The notes below the pieces were generated by a model. That model saw only the letters and a list, made by a program, of their open reading frames with translations, had not been told where the DNA came from and did not search any database. A stretch of 64,000 nucleotides of DNA from Ophiobolus disseminans (lineage: Eukaryota; Ascomycota; Dothideomycetes; Pleosporales; Phaeosphaeriaceae). Made by a program: the position numbers and the translations under genes. Of the stretch, positions 1 to 10,450 are shown piece after piece; positions within the stretch are counted from its first letter, which is position 1, and each line of letters opens with the position of its first letter. The stretch spans positions 372,001 to 436,000 of the forward strand of contig MU006237.1 of assembly GCA_010093685.1 (NCBI GenBank), written 5' to 3'.

Positions 1-370
1 GACTCATCCCACGTGGACAGAGCCAAAGAAGACAGGACAGCTACTGCTTACTAACGCTACCAATAACTACAACACTAAAAGAAAGTATCTATCAAGCCTA
101 TTAAGCCTATCAATCAAGCCGTCTATTAGAAGCTTGATTGACTCACATTTTACTATAAGAGAGGCTTGATTGTTGCCACGTCTGATCCCAAGAGACGTGG
201 CTAATCGTGTCCACCCCGTAATTGAACATGACAAGTCGAGCAGTATCATATAGAACTCGGTCCATACACGCTTGATCACAGAGCGATCTGCTGAGACCCT
301 CTCCCAGTTTTGACAACGAAAATCCCGACGACATTCCTGACGGTGCGTCATGCTCTTCCGGGGTCTCGGA

Positions 371-862
371 TCAAACCCATTTTCCAGTCAATTCAAACAT
401 AGGGTAATATTGTATAAACGCCAGGCGAATTCTTAGTAGCTTGGGCAATTTCGATGCCACCGAGTCGACAAACTCCGCCATGTCATCATCAAGAATCTCA
501 GCAAAGTCAGTGGCGAGGGTGTAAATGTTGACGAATCGCATATGAGTCAACGCAAAGTCCAGATTCTGCTGATTGATCACCTCGTAGGATTTGGGACTTC
601 GATGATCCATGTCTGTCCGTATAACTGCTGATAGGCGTTTGAAACAGGAGGTGTCGCGATATTCGTCGTAGAGTTGTGAGTGGGTGAGCAACACACTAAA
701 TAGCGGCGCATTCTCGAGATATACTTCAGCGAGCTCGAGTATCCTCGGTCTCACGGTAAGAGGTAAGAGGTTCCTCAAGCCCACGGAATGGTGAAGGTAC
801 TCGTAAATCATATCTCTTATTTCGCGCGGAAGGGCCCGAAGACGAGGTGTGGCTGGATTCAT
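371..862 (-). pseudogene. F-box-like family member L1, truncated
   Basis: This is the first of thirteen related loci in the window. The 163-residue frame starts with the family's N-terminal block (ALPREIRDMIYEYLHH, residues 10-25). It continues with the second block, NAPLFSVLLTHSQLYDEY, near residues 51-68. It stops at a TGA (371-373), about where other members are half complete. The same frame stays open beyond that stop to about position 143, so a single nonsense change may have cut it. That downstream part resembles the family only weakly. The N-terminus recalls fungal F-box-like or 2EXR-like leucine-rich motifs; function is unknown. The start ATG at 862 sits ten residues before the motif, as in other copies. 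It could also be a genuinely short protein. Confidence 0.5.
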
Positions 863-1263
863 GGCGTTTGTGCTTTGTGGTGCTGGACGTCTGTTGTGAT
901 GACACGGAGGAGGGCCGTGTATAGTTGAGGAAGCTGCAGATTGGGCCGCAGTTGTGGTCGCGGTCAGGTAGGGTGGGTCGCTACCGTGCCGAAGTACCTA
1001 CAAGTGACAGCGCTCCGCGCTAGTGAGCATTGACATTATTGCTCAACACAAAAGTGAAAAGGCGAGGAGGCAAACACAAATACTGATCGGCTCACTCGAG
1101 TCGCTCGACATTATATAGTATGTCTGAACAAAACTGGATTCAATCAACGGTAACGCGTTGATTCCAAGTGATGAGCATCGTCTGTAAATTAAGCGACGAC
1201 ATAGCGCGACGAACTTGTATGCAAAGAGAGCAATTATTCGTAGCGGTGCAGTGATGTTGTTCA
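863..1263. other. Intergenic spacer between L1 and L2
   Basis: The stretch between the start of L1 and the end of L2 contains only short frames without recognisable motifs. I see no RNA gene, transposon end or repeat. Confidence 0.4.
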
Positions 1264-1974
1264 TTAATTCGCTCCTATCAGCTGATTACCCTTACCACGT
1301 ACAAAATGCCACTCTCCAGCCATGGCGCTGCCAGGACCTGTACTCGCGTCTCTTCCATGAAAGAGATTTTGAGAATCGCTGTCTTGATTCCAGAAAGCTT
1401 GCCTCCCATAGAGGAGTAGATGTCCACCAAGAACCGGAGGTGATGGCCCGACGGGTACGACATATGTGTCGTTGCTGCTGAGCACGTTTTCGGCGGACTT
1501 ATGACAAGAAGACTGCGCAATAACTCTGATGGTCTCTAGTTGAGGCGCCAACACACTGATGGCTTGGCTCAATTCATCGATAGTCGTCCAAATGGCGTCC
1601 GGGCCACTTCGGTCGGCGCTGTCGATTTGGAAGTCGATGTGGCGAACGCCGCGAAGAATCTCGAAAGCGCGTGCCTGGTTCGTTGGCTCGTTTTCCAGTA
1701 ATCGCCCAACATAGTGTTCTCCGACTTTGATGGTTACACTGCACTTCTTGAGATAGCAGGATTGGCTGTACTCGTCGTAGAGCTGAGTGCATGAAAGAAG
1801 CACGCTGGGCAGTGGCGCGTTCTGTAGACGAAGGCGTATGGCGTAATGACCCCCGAGAGGAAATGGGAGAATTTTATATCCCCAATCCAGATCAATGTTG
1901 TGGTTTAGATCATTGTAGATGATGTTTCGGATCTCGCGAGGAAGCGAAAGGAAATGTGGTGGCGGCGAAGACAT
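1264..1974 (-). CDS. F-box-like family member L2, altered C-terminus
   Basis: The likely start is the ATG at 1974, giving about 236 residues. A longer frame begins upstream at 2091, but the family motif (FLSLPREIRNIIYNDLNHN) lies just behind the inner methionine, as in the other copies. The second block, LQNAPLPSVLLSCTQLYDEY, follows about 45 residues later. A middle part reads APQLETIRVIAQ, the family's usual 'P-x-L-x-T' helix. The usual C-terminal signature (LPL...RGEGY, then VGVY) is missing in this frame, while an overlapping frame at 1278-1520 has weak similarity to it. The 3' part is therefore probably shifted or replaced. Function unknown. Confidence 0.5.
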   Translation of the reverse strand: MSSPPPHFLSLPREIRNIIYNDLNHNIDLDWGYKILPFPLGGHYAIRLRLQNAPLPSVLLSCTQLYDEYSQSCYLKKCSVTIKVGEHYVGRLLENEPTNQARAFEILRGVRHIDFQIDSADRSGPDAIWTTIDELSQAISVLAPQLETIRVIAQSSCHKSAENVLSSNDTYVVPVGPSPPVLGGHLLLYGRQAFWNQDSDSQNLFHGRDASTGPGSAMAGEWHFVRGKGNQLIGAN

Positions 1975-2240
1975 TGCTAATTGATGTTGTGGCGGAGGAT
2001 TATTTGAGGAAGGAAGTCCGAGCCGATGTCTCCTCGATATTATTGAAGTACCGTAGGCTGCACCTGAAGTCATGTTATACAGCAGCCGCACAGACAGTCA
2101 GCAAACTAGCCCGAATTAGGCCGAGCGAATCAGAACGAATGCAATGCAAATCCATGTCAGCGCCACCCAGTCGACGCATTGTTTCGTATAGAAAGTGAGG
2201 CGAAGTTCAATTGCGGTTAAGACTGTTAGTCGTTGTGTGG

Positions 2241-3218
2241 TCACTCCAGCCAATTCTTGACATCCACCACACCTCTTTTCTCTACCCACTCTGTCATCTC
2301 ATACGGGAGTCTGGTCAGCCAGTCTGCTCTCTCACCCGAGACAATCCTCCGGATATCTGGTAGATACTTGCGCATCGCCCAACGTGCAATGATCTCCTTT
2401 ACGACCCAATAGCGCTTGGCGCAATTGTCAGGTTCGCGGGCATACATGTAGACGCCAACCTTGCGAATCCCATGATTCATGATATATGAACGACCTGGAT
2501 GTATAGCAGTGACCAATAATCGAGGAGTCATGTACTGCAAATCAATTTGGTATGTTCCGCCGTGGCCGACGTGGTAGCCTTCTCCCCGCTGGACCATGAA
2601 CATGTCACCAAATGCATCGGGCATTTGAGGTAGAAAGCGAATGATACGGGCGGCATTGAGTCGTTCAGTGGCAGAAAATAAAACTTTCTCGAGGTTTTTG
2701 TCACTGACAGTAGGTCCTGAGCTCAGGTGGTACTGTTGGCGCACAGCGACCCGAAGGGTTAACAGTTGTGGCGCCTTGGATTTGAGTGCGCGAAGTAGTC
2801 CGAGCTGGTCTTCCCAGTCCAAACTACTTGACGTAGTCTGTGCATGGATTGTAAGGAAGAGGCTGACGTGACGAATGCGGATAAGAACGGCATTGCTGCG
2901 AGCAGTCGAATTGCGAAGTGGCTGGAAGCGAGGCGGGCCAAGAGTATGGAGAGACGGATCAATGAGCGCTGTCAGACCCGTCTCGTACATCTCTTGATAT
3001 TCATGGTAGATCCGAGGGTGAATTCGGAATACGTGCGCAAGCGGACAGTTTTCGAGACGAATTGGCACCGGCTCGACAAGCTGGACGTCTCCCTCCGTTC
3101 CTCTTGGTGCGATAATGCAGTCGCGATCCCAGTTGAAGTCAATTCGATGATCAAGATAACCATAAATGCGATCGCGTAGCTCTCGCGGCAAGTTGAGGAG
3201 ATGTGCTGGGGAGTCCAT
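2241..3218 (-). CDS. F-box-like family member L3, full length
   Basis: An intact 325-residue single-exon member and a useful reference for the family. Visible blocks are LLNLPRELRDRIYGYLDHR (residues 7-25), the LENCPLAHVFRIHPRIYHEY segment, APQLLTLRVAVRQQYHL in the middle, MVQRGEGYHVGH, and RKVGVYMYAREP. The C-terminal tail LPYEMTEWVEKRG closes with charged residues. No signal peptide or membrane segment is visible. The N-terminal leucine/proline/arginine motif is typical of fungal F-box-like and 2EXR-like proteins. If it acts like an F-box it would dock a Skp1-type partner, but that is inference and no substrate domain is recognisable. Neighbours L2 and L4 are paralogues in the same orientation. 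Confidence 0.65.
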   Translation of the reverse strand: MDSPAHLLNLPRELRDRIYGYLDHRIDFNWDRDCIIAPRGTEGDVQLVEPVPIRLENCPLAHVFRIHPRIYHEYQEMYETGLTALIDPSLHTLGPPRFQPLRNSTARSNAVLIRIRHVSLFLTIHAQTTSSSLDWEDQLGLLRALKSKAPQLLTLRVAVRQQYHLSSGPTVSDKNLEKVLFSATERLNAARIIRFLPQMPDAFGDMFMVQRGEGYHVGHGGTYQIDLQYMTPRLLVTAIHPGRSYIMNHGIRKVGVYMYAREPDNCAKRYWVVKEIIARWAMRKYLPDIRRIVSGERADWLTRLPYEMTEWVEKRGVVDVKNWLE

Positions 3219-4129
3219 CGTATTGCCGGTCTAATTCGAAATGGCGCTCAAGAGAAACAGCGTAAAGGCGCGGAATCTCGAAAGCTGGGAGTATAGGGTA
3301 TGAAAATATTAATGAAGCGACACTTGACGACAAGTGATGCATCCACGTGTATGAGGTAGGATGGATGGATTGCGTGCGGAAGGGTCCGTGCTTGTTTCCG
3401 ATTGTGGTTGCCTACGGAGACGCCACGGACAAATCCGGACGAAACTTTTGTTCTTATTTATGGCTTGCCGCAATATCAGATAGTGTAGGGCTGCTCCACC
3501 ATTGTTCCATGCGTTGTTGACAGCGGGATCAATGGCTCCATTAAATTACGACAACACCTGTTATGCCCCTCCATGTTTCTTCTAGGCTTTTCTCGTCTTC
3601 GCTCTGTCTACCTCACATCCCGTTCCATGCTTTGCGCCAACTCCGTCAGAGCGATTCTGGCTGCGTTATCATGTTCACCCTCATCTCACAACTAGGAGGA
3701 GGTGGGCGGCTGGTAGAGACGTATCAAATCGGCGATGATTGCTAGGCAATCGATGTCTGATGAGTGCTCCAAGTTGAGCATCTTGCATTCTTCTTTGGCC
3801 TTGCGCCGGACTGAGTCCAAGGAGAGTCAAAGGCGTCGAGTAGGAAGTATCGTGTAAATCCCAGTAAAGTCTTGATACGAAGGACGAGACGGGGCGAGAT
3901 GCGAACAACATCATTATCAAAAGTCATTTGATGGCGACTCCAGGTGGGAAATGAAATCTGTTTTTCTGCCACCGTCCTTCGGTTTGAGCCAGGGATATCA
4001 TCCTAGCGCATGTTGATGCATACCCGTCATATATTTACTTCCTTTCATGAACTTCAGATGCACTGCCCAGCGCTCTTTATCATCCTACCAAAACACAAAG
4101 CTCGCATAGACTACTCCGTCCTTCACCAA
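3219..4129. other. Intergenic spacer between L3 and the L4 remnant
   Basis: About 0.9 kb with only short open frames in every direction. None shows family motifs or domains that I recognise. I see no tRNA-like fold or tandem repeat. Confidence 0.35.
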
Positions 4130-4999
4130 CACTCCAATTTATCGCCCTGTTTCTCCTTCCACCCCTGAATCTGCCGCGGCCAAGCAGCTACAACCTCTCG
4201 CTCTTCCTCAGGGAGGAGCTGAAGCAACCTAGTTGGATGTTCCATCATTGGCTACTGCTTAGTAATGAAGTCGCGATTGACGCGCGGTACTAACGCACGT
4301 TGATGGCTGAATGTATACACTCCTACCCTCGCGAACAGATGGTAAATCTCGTCCGGATCATGGCGTAAAAGTTGGGAAAGCCGGATGACTCTTGGTGAGC
4401 ACCGCCGTCGTTCGCAAGTCTATAGCCCTCTCCACGCTGCACGAGAGGGAGGTCGCCAAGGCTGACTGGTGGGGCGGGAGAAAGTCTTTCCTCGACGTAC
4501 AATTGACTGATTGCTGGAAGTGCGACGTTGATAGCTCGTCATGGCCTATGCTATAACCAAACGGCATCAACACATGAATTCGCAGGTGGCCGATATATCG
4601 CGCTTTCGAGGTGAATAGCTTCACCATGTGATTGATGGCTGGCCAGACAGGTTGCCGGAAAATGGTCATTCTGTGCTCGAAATTGACGAAGAGTGTCAAG
4701 TCGCGGGCATATCTCATGAGATTGCGGATCTTTTGGGCCAGCTGAGTTTCTTTTTGATAAGACCTTATGTGATAAAGGTCCAGGATGTGGATCTCCACCA
4801 CAGGAGCGCGAAAACACCTCGCATGCAGGTACTCATCATGTATCTGGGAATGGACGAGTAGTACACTCAACAAAGGCGCGTTTTGAACGTGAGGGTACTT
4901 ATCGTTATCCTTCCAGCGGAGGTCCTGGTCAAGGTAGTTATAGATGATATCGCGTAGCTCGCGCGGCAGGCCCAAGAGATGTAGTCGCGCCATGTTCAT
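4130..4999 (-). pseudogene. F-box-like family member L4, decayed over three frames
   Basis: The N-terminal part (start ATG at 4999) is open to 4358 and carries LLGLPRELRDIIYNYLDQD and VQNAPLLSVLLVHSQIHDEY. The rest of the family body is still readable but lies in the other two frames. GDLPLVQRGEGYRLAND is in one frame around 4390-4470. LFARVGVYTFSHQRALVP is in the third frame around 4285-4340. That third frame is cut by a TAG at 4252-4254 and then continues as LLQLLPEEEREVV and the W-K-E-K tail down to about 4130. At least two frameshifts and one nonsense codon are therefore present. I see no intron signals that would rejoin these parts. Confidence 0.65.
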
Positions 5000-5229
5000 A
5001 AGATCTCAGGTGTTGATAATTGAATCGCCTGTGTGGTACTCAAGAATATCGATAGCGCAGTGATGAGTGAGTAGAGTGGTGCCGTTGATGTTGTGCTGCG
5101 AAAGTTCTCGAAACTTGTAGTAAGTGGTCGAGCTTTTGTTATGACGCAAGTACACAGGAGCTCGAGGAAGGTCAAAGCGGGCTGACTGTGAGGAGTCGAG
5201 GTACACGAGGCTGATTGCGGCCATCTGTA

Positions 5230-6180
5230 TCATTCCTTCTCTATCCATTCCATAAATTCATCGGGCCACGTTTGAACACGTTCCCCCTCTTCACCCAGCA
5301 ACTCTAGCACATGCCTAGTATATCTCGGCATTGGCCATATTTCCACAACGTCACGAGTACCTATCAGAGCCTCGATACTACCGGTTTTTGTATAGCCATA
5401 TATGCCCACTCTAACAACGTCATGCCAGACGGTATCTTTGTTCACTCTTCCTACCTTCTCCCAACCCCCAAGAGTATACTTCTCTGCGTAACCCAGTCGA
5501 AACCCCTCTCCGTGTCGTATCGGGGACATTTCCCCGGGAAGACGCTGGGGCGCTGTAGGAAGAAGGAGATCTAGACCTGTATAAGGATCTTGGTTCCGGA
5601 GTCTGCTGGTCTCAGGCAGTAGCATCGGATCCATATCAGCAAGTTTGCGGACCATCTGCAAAGTTTCCAACTTCGGTGCATCTGATACCAAATTCTCAGC
5701 AAGCACAGTCATTGCCCTCCAAAACTGAGTTTTGATGCTTGGTGACGCAAAAAGAGACAGGTCGTGTATAAGAAGAAATGCGTCTTGAGCACTGTTTTTG
5801 TTGTATATTCTGTTTTCAACCGCACGCGCTCTTGCGGAATAGCCGGTAATAATCGTAGCGGAAACCCGGTGGGAATCGATACTGTCCTGGTACTCGTTAT
5901 GCATTTGCGAGTTTACAAGAAGCACGCTCACTATGGGTGCGTTATGAAGAACAAATTCTCTGACCTCGAGTTTGCACGGATGGCGGGAGAAGTAGGGCCA
6001 CGGCCACTGGTACCAAATATTGCAATAAAGATGACTGCATACCATGTCACGCAACTCACGCGGAAGGCTCATGAGTGTTGGTGCTACCATGGCGACAGAC
6101 GTGACTGGGTGTGAACGTAATAATGTGGTTGGGGAGTTAGATGTGTAATCGCTGGTAGAGGACACGCGACCTACTTCCAT
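5230..6180 (-). CDS. F-box-like family member L5, full length
   Basis: An intact 316-residue member. The family motif LMSLPRELRDMVCSHLYCN begins near residue 36, preceded by a serine/threonine-rich leader. An internal ATG at residue 31 would place the motif near the N-terminus, as in the paralogues, so the true start may be 6090. The second block is LHNAPIVSVLLVNSQMHNEY. Later blocks include APKLETLQMVRKLADM, IRHGEGFRLGYAEKYTLG, VVRVGIYGYTKTG and the tail LLGEEGERVQTWPDEFMEW. No membrane segments or known catalytic residues are visible. Function unknown; an adaptor role is only suggested by the F-box-like start. Confidence 0.65.
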   Translation of the reverse strand: MEVGRVSSTSDYTSNSPTTLLRSHPVTSVAMVAPTLMSLPRELRDMVCSHLYCNIWYQWPWPYFSRHPCKLEVREFVLHNAPIVSVLLVNSQMHNEYQDSIDSHRVSATIITGYSARARAVENRIYNKNSAQDAFLLIHDLSLFASPSIKTQFWRAMTVLAENLVSDAPKLETLQMVRKLADMDPMLLPETSRLRNQDPYTGLDLLLPTAPQRLPGEMSPIRHGEGFRLGYAEKYTLGGWEKVGRVNKDTVWHDVVRVGIYGYTKTGSIEALIGTRDVVEIWPMPRYTRHVLELLGEEGERVQTWPDEFMEWIEKE

Positions 6181-6364
6181 AAATTGTGGTTGAATGGTGA
6201 TGACGTCACAACGACACGGGCCCGAAAACCGCCCATATCTACGTTTGCATCTTACTACGTCTCGACATTTAGCCTATCATGCTATGTAGACTAGCTACAA
6301 CTGACCCTACTTTGCGATAACGAGTTCTTTGACTAGCCACAGCTGCCTTTCACTTCCCAGTTAC

Positions 6365-7392
6365 CTAACTCGTCCTCGCTCTTCCAGTCTCCTTCCACTC
6401 GAATACCCGCGATGGTAAGCTTGCCAACTCTTCCTTCTCTTCCTCACCCAGAAGACGCAGAAGTGCCTCAGAATATTCCTTTACACGAAAGATGTCCTGT
6501 ATCCGAGGTAGATGTCGGGCTGTTCGAGAAGCTCTATCGCGCGAGTAGGCGAACGCACCAACAAGTACGACTCTGCTCAAGATTGTTGAACCTAGATCAT
6601 CCTCTGTTGTATCACAGCTGCAATATTCAATCTGATAGCCCTCTCCCTGTGTGGCTAGTGGCAGCTCGGCGAGACTCGGGAACGCTTTCCAGATGAATTG
6701 ATCCTGCCTCTGTGCGCAATACTCATGTATGAAGTTGGGATCAGTCATGTAGTGGTGGGGTTTTGATGTCGTATCTGACTTCAGCAAGGCTACATAGATT
6801 GTTTCAAGCTGCGGTGCATGTGTCGCTAGGAACTTTGCGAAATCCATGACACCATGCCAGGGCAGTAGGTGCCCGCTATCCCATTCGTGTTCTCGAAACA
6901 GAGTGACATGGCGCAAATGAGGTATGGAACCTGCAATCCTCCTGGTTATTTTCTCGTCGTGCAGGCAGGTTTCGCTAGCCTTTCGCTCCACGACTTCAGT
7001 CAGCCTGACCTTGAACGTCCCGGAGAGCTCGGTGATGCGGTTTATCTGGGCGTACTCGTCATGCAGTTGTGAACAGGTAAGCAACAGGCTCAGAAGAGGC
7101 ACTTTATGCATTTTTCCATGCACCCAGTCTCTCGTTCTTAGACTCTTGACATCTGGATCGCAAACTGGCGGATGTCCGGAAGTTAGACGGAGATCGTATT
7201 TGTTTGCGTTTTGGTTCGGTGCTGAAGGCCTGGTCTCGCTGAGAACACTTCATGCAAAGGCCATATCCGCCCGTCGTAGTCGTCACGGTCTACATGCCAT
7301 GGCCAGTAGCCAGTGTCGTAGTCTTTGTGAACGTGAATATAAATCAGATCGTGCAACTCGCCTGGGAGGCCTAGAAGAGAAGGGAATGCCAT
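6365..7392 (-). pseudogene. F-box-like family member L6, split by a frameshift
   Basis: The N-terminus starts at an ATG at 7392 (MAFPSLLGLPGELHDLIY) and stays open to 7183. The remainder, from KVPLLSLLLTCSQLHDEY to the C-terminus at 6365, is in another frame. It carries APQLETIYVALLKSD, PLATQGEGYQIEY and LLRLLGEEEKEELASLPSRV. The second frame is open back to about 7246, so the two frames overlap by roughly 60 nt and one indel would join them. I looked for an intron in the overlap and found no good donor. The loop between the first two blocks is longer than in the paralogues, so an inserted segment is possible. An assembly error is the alternative to a real mutation. Confidence 0.6.
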
Positions 7393-7739
7393 AAGAAGGG
7401 AGGATTGACAAATATTGGTGCTCGAGGTAAGGCAGTTGAGTTGATGCAGTCGAGGTGATGCAGTTGAGTTGATAGTTACAGTCTCTGTCATTGAGAAGAA
7501 TGAGCAGAGCGTTATAGTCCCAGGGATGAAAGAGCATCAACAGCAAAGCATGCGTGAGTCCACAATTGCACAGCCCATATTGAACGCAGGAGTCCCTTTG
7601 CATCGCGAAATCCCCTCTACATTCCTCAACGCGAACAAACCTAAAAGGAATGTGAGTATAGCCGGCCATTCACAGCACATGACTTTCACGACTTCAATAT
7701 AAAATCTATCTTGGAAATGAACACTCGGTCTATCAGATT

Positions 7740-8087
7740 TTAGCTGCACACTCCGCTATCAATGCCACCGTCCTGGCTACTGTCCGTGCTACTGTCCGTG
7801 CTACTGTCCATGCCACTGCCCATGCCACCGTCAACAGCCAGCTCCCCCGGGCTCTTCTCCTTCCAATTCAATAATCGAAATGGTAGAGTTGCCAAATCTT
7901 CCGCTTTTGGCCAAAGACTGTTGCACACATCTCGATAGTCCTTCGGATACTGCACCATCGGCCAAAACTTCGTGGCCAGAGGTGGTTCGCAAGAGGGAGA
8001 AGTGACGTGCCACCCGTAGTCCGCGCTTCTACCACGCGAATGAGCTCTGAACAGAGAGCAAAGCCTCAAAAATCTCCAATGCACCAC
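7740..8087 (-). pseudogene. F-box-like family member L7, C-terminal fragment
   Basis: This 115-codon frame lacks any N-terminal family block. Its middle (WPMVQYPKDYRDVCNSLWPK, then LATLPFRLLNWKEK) aligns with the C-terminal tail of L6 (LLRLLGEEEKEELASLPSRV and E-W-K-E). After the tail comes a short Ser-Thr-Asp repeat (DSSTDSSTDSS) encoded by about three near-identical 15-nt units at 7770-7815. The first codon is not ATG. It looks like the stranded 3' end of a lost paralogue, placed directly beside the nitrate transporter gene. Confidence 0.5.
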
Positions 8088-8223
8088 ATAAGCACGCTTT
8101 CACTCCCACCTCACTAGCAAAACGCACAATTGAAGTCAAACTTATGCATTTCCGCAAAATCTACAAAAAGGTATCTCGCAATATCGCTCACACAAAAAAG
8201 ACACAAACATTAACTAAGCCATC

Positions 8224-9903
8224 CTAGCGACCACCAATCTGGCCCTTGGGAATAGGCGCAACCCACGCAAACATGAGGTTCATGACAATCATCATCACGC
8301 CGATGATCCAGAACGTCTTTGCGTAGTCGGTCTTATTGTAGCGGAAGATGATGGCGTAGATGACGCCGCCGAAGTTTCCTGTCGCGCCGATTATGCCGGA
8401 GAGGATACCTGGGAGATGTGTTAGAGACTGTGTGAATGAGGAGAAGATGGATGTGAAGACTTACCATTAGCGTGAGGGTGGATATGTGGCACGAGCGCAA
8501 AGTTCGCGCCGTTGCCAGCCTCGAGGAAGATAGCGAAGAGCGCAACGAGACCGAACATGGTGTCCTGAGTGTGCGAGTTGAGTTTGCCGATGATGATGAT
8601 GAAGATGCCGGCCATGACGCCAACGAAGTGGATCCAGCATTTCTTCGCCCATAGGTTGCCGCCGGTGTACTTGTAGATCAAGTCGCCGATGAAGCCACCG
8701 AGCGGGCGAGTGACGACGTTGAGAAGACCGAACATGGCTGCCCATCGGCCAGACGTGGTCTGTCCGAGGTAGGGGAAGTTCTTGAGGTAGTAGGCACCGA
8801 GGATGGAGTTGACAGCAAGTTCAGCGCCGAAGGAGTTGAAGTATCCGGCAGCCAGCATGAGGGTCTGGGGCGAGATTAGGACCTTCATGGCTTCCTTGAA
8901 TGTTGGCTTCTGGATAACTTCGTGCTGGTAGTTGTCGATGACTTGGACTTCACCAGTGGCGGATTCTACGTCACCGGTTGGGGTGGGGTGATGCTTCTTC
9001 TCGTCGTTGGAGGAGATGGAGCCGGTGGTCATGGGCTTCTCGTCGAGAGTTCCCGTGGTGGCAACGACTGTTTGATGAGAGGCGTTGCTGGTCGCAACTC
9101 CACGCTCCGACCAGTGTCCGGTAGGAGTATCATCAGTAAGGAAGAGCAATCCACAAGCGACGGCAGTGATGAGGATGAACGGAACGATGAAAGACACTCT
9201 CCATGCGACGTGCGAGGTGAGGCCCTGATCCTTCTTGAGAGAGTCGTAGATAGCAGGCATGACGAAGTAGGTGATACCACCTCCTGAGTTACCCCAGCCA
9301 CCGACGAGCGCATTGGCGGTTCCGACGATGTTTTTGTCGAAGAAGCCGGTGGTCCAGACCTGGCAAGGAACAAATGTTCCACCGAGGATGCCGACGAAGA
9401 AGCGGATGAAGTACAGTCCCATGGCGTTGTGCGCAGTACCAGCCAGAGCAGTTGGGATGGCACCCATGAAGAGCAGAGCCGCGAAGGTCTTGCGGGGGCC
9501 GATGTGGTCGCACATGGGACCGGCGATGGCACGGACGAGTAGCGTAGCGGTCAGAGCAATGATATTGGAGTTGGCAATTTGGTTTTGCGACAGATGCATA
9601 TCGGCCTTGATGCTCTTGCTTAGCTGTAAGAGAGTTAGTTGCTGCTGCGCATCATGTGACGTGAGTTTGCGGTGGCCTTACCAGAGGCGGAAACGCGTAC
9701 CTGAAGAATGTAAGCAATTGTGGAGACGAACAGATCTGTGGAGACACTTACCATGACCAGAAAGCGATGAAGAAGCCCAGGTACGAGAAGAAGAACACTC
9801 GTCCATATTTGTTGACGGGGTTGAAGATCGGAATCGACTTCGCCTTCTTGTTGTAGGGGTTCAGTTCTGGTGCGGACCAGAGCATCTTCATTGAGAAACC
9901 CAT
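8224..9903 (-). CDS. nrtA: Nitrate transporter, MFS nitrate/nitrite porter family
   Basis: A plasma-membrane nitrate (and probably nitrite) importer of the CrnA/NrtA type. Four exons read 9752-9903, 9682-9700, 8465-9623 and 8224-8408, giving 504 residues, the usual size. All introns have GT-AG ends (gtaagt, gtaagg, gtaagt). The N-terminus carries the family pattern NPVNKYGRVFFFSYLGFF, then YAFPPL from a 19-nt microexon. Next come QIANSNIIALTATLLVR, GPMCDHIGPR, FFVGILGGTFVPCQVW and GWGNSGGGITYFVMP, the first nitrate signature. The long central hydrophilic loop (about residues 230-290) is typical. The second signature region, GATGNFGGVIYAIIFRYN, lies in exon 4. The start at 9903 agrees with related proteins in the residues that follow it. 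Confidence 0.95.
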
Positions 9904-10450
9904 GCTGAATGTGAAGCAGGTGTGCTGCAAGCCTTTTTGCGGAGAGACAAGGGTGTTTAGCTGGCTTCGTAGAGTGGAAGAGGTTGTTGGCTGCTTGAGG
10001 ATAAGACAACCAGATACGACGGCCCAGTTGTTATATATCAGGCCTCATAGGGTCGAACGCTGTACTTCCGCGGTCGAGCACAGTGACGCACGGCTAAGCT
10101 GGTGCAGGGATTCAGCGCAAATCATCCCCCAGGCCAAGTGTGATCACTGTTCTCCGGGCCTGGAATCGGTAACTTTGGCGTTTTCGTTATCTGCGTTGGA
10201 TGCCCAGCACATGCACGACCACACTGGCGGAGATGGACATGTACCGACGCTACCGCTACGTGTCTCCGATCAGCACCGTGGCGCTGGTCTGGGTGGCACA
10301 GGCTGTCGCAGCAAATCAGCGCGCATAGTGGAGGGTGAAAAGTGCTAGTGGAGCGGGTGAAGTTTGTTGCGGGTGGTCGCTAAACGTGGAGCTGAGGGTT
10401 GACGTGGGATGGTGTGGGGCGGGTGAGGCGTTCTCTTATCTCTTGGCGGT
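9904..10450. promoter_or_regulatory. Probable nitrate transporter promoter with GATA-type sites
   Basis: The DNA upstream of the transporter start contains TTATCT at 10187-10192 and at 10436-10441. On the gene's own strand these read AGATAA, matching the HGATAR core bound by AreA/Nit-2 nitrogen regulators. The family is known to be controlled by AreA and by the nitrate activator NirA. I did not find a convincing NirA site. The assignment rests on short motifs and position only. Confidence 0.35.

Noticed and set aside
5006..5248. An 80-codon frame between L4 and L5
   Set aside because: It overlaps the L5 C-terminus out of frame and shows none of the family blocks.
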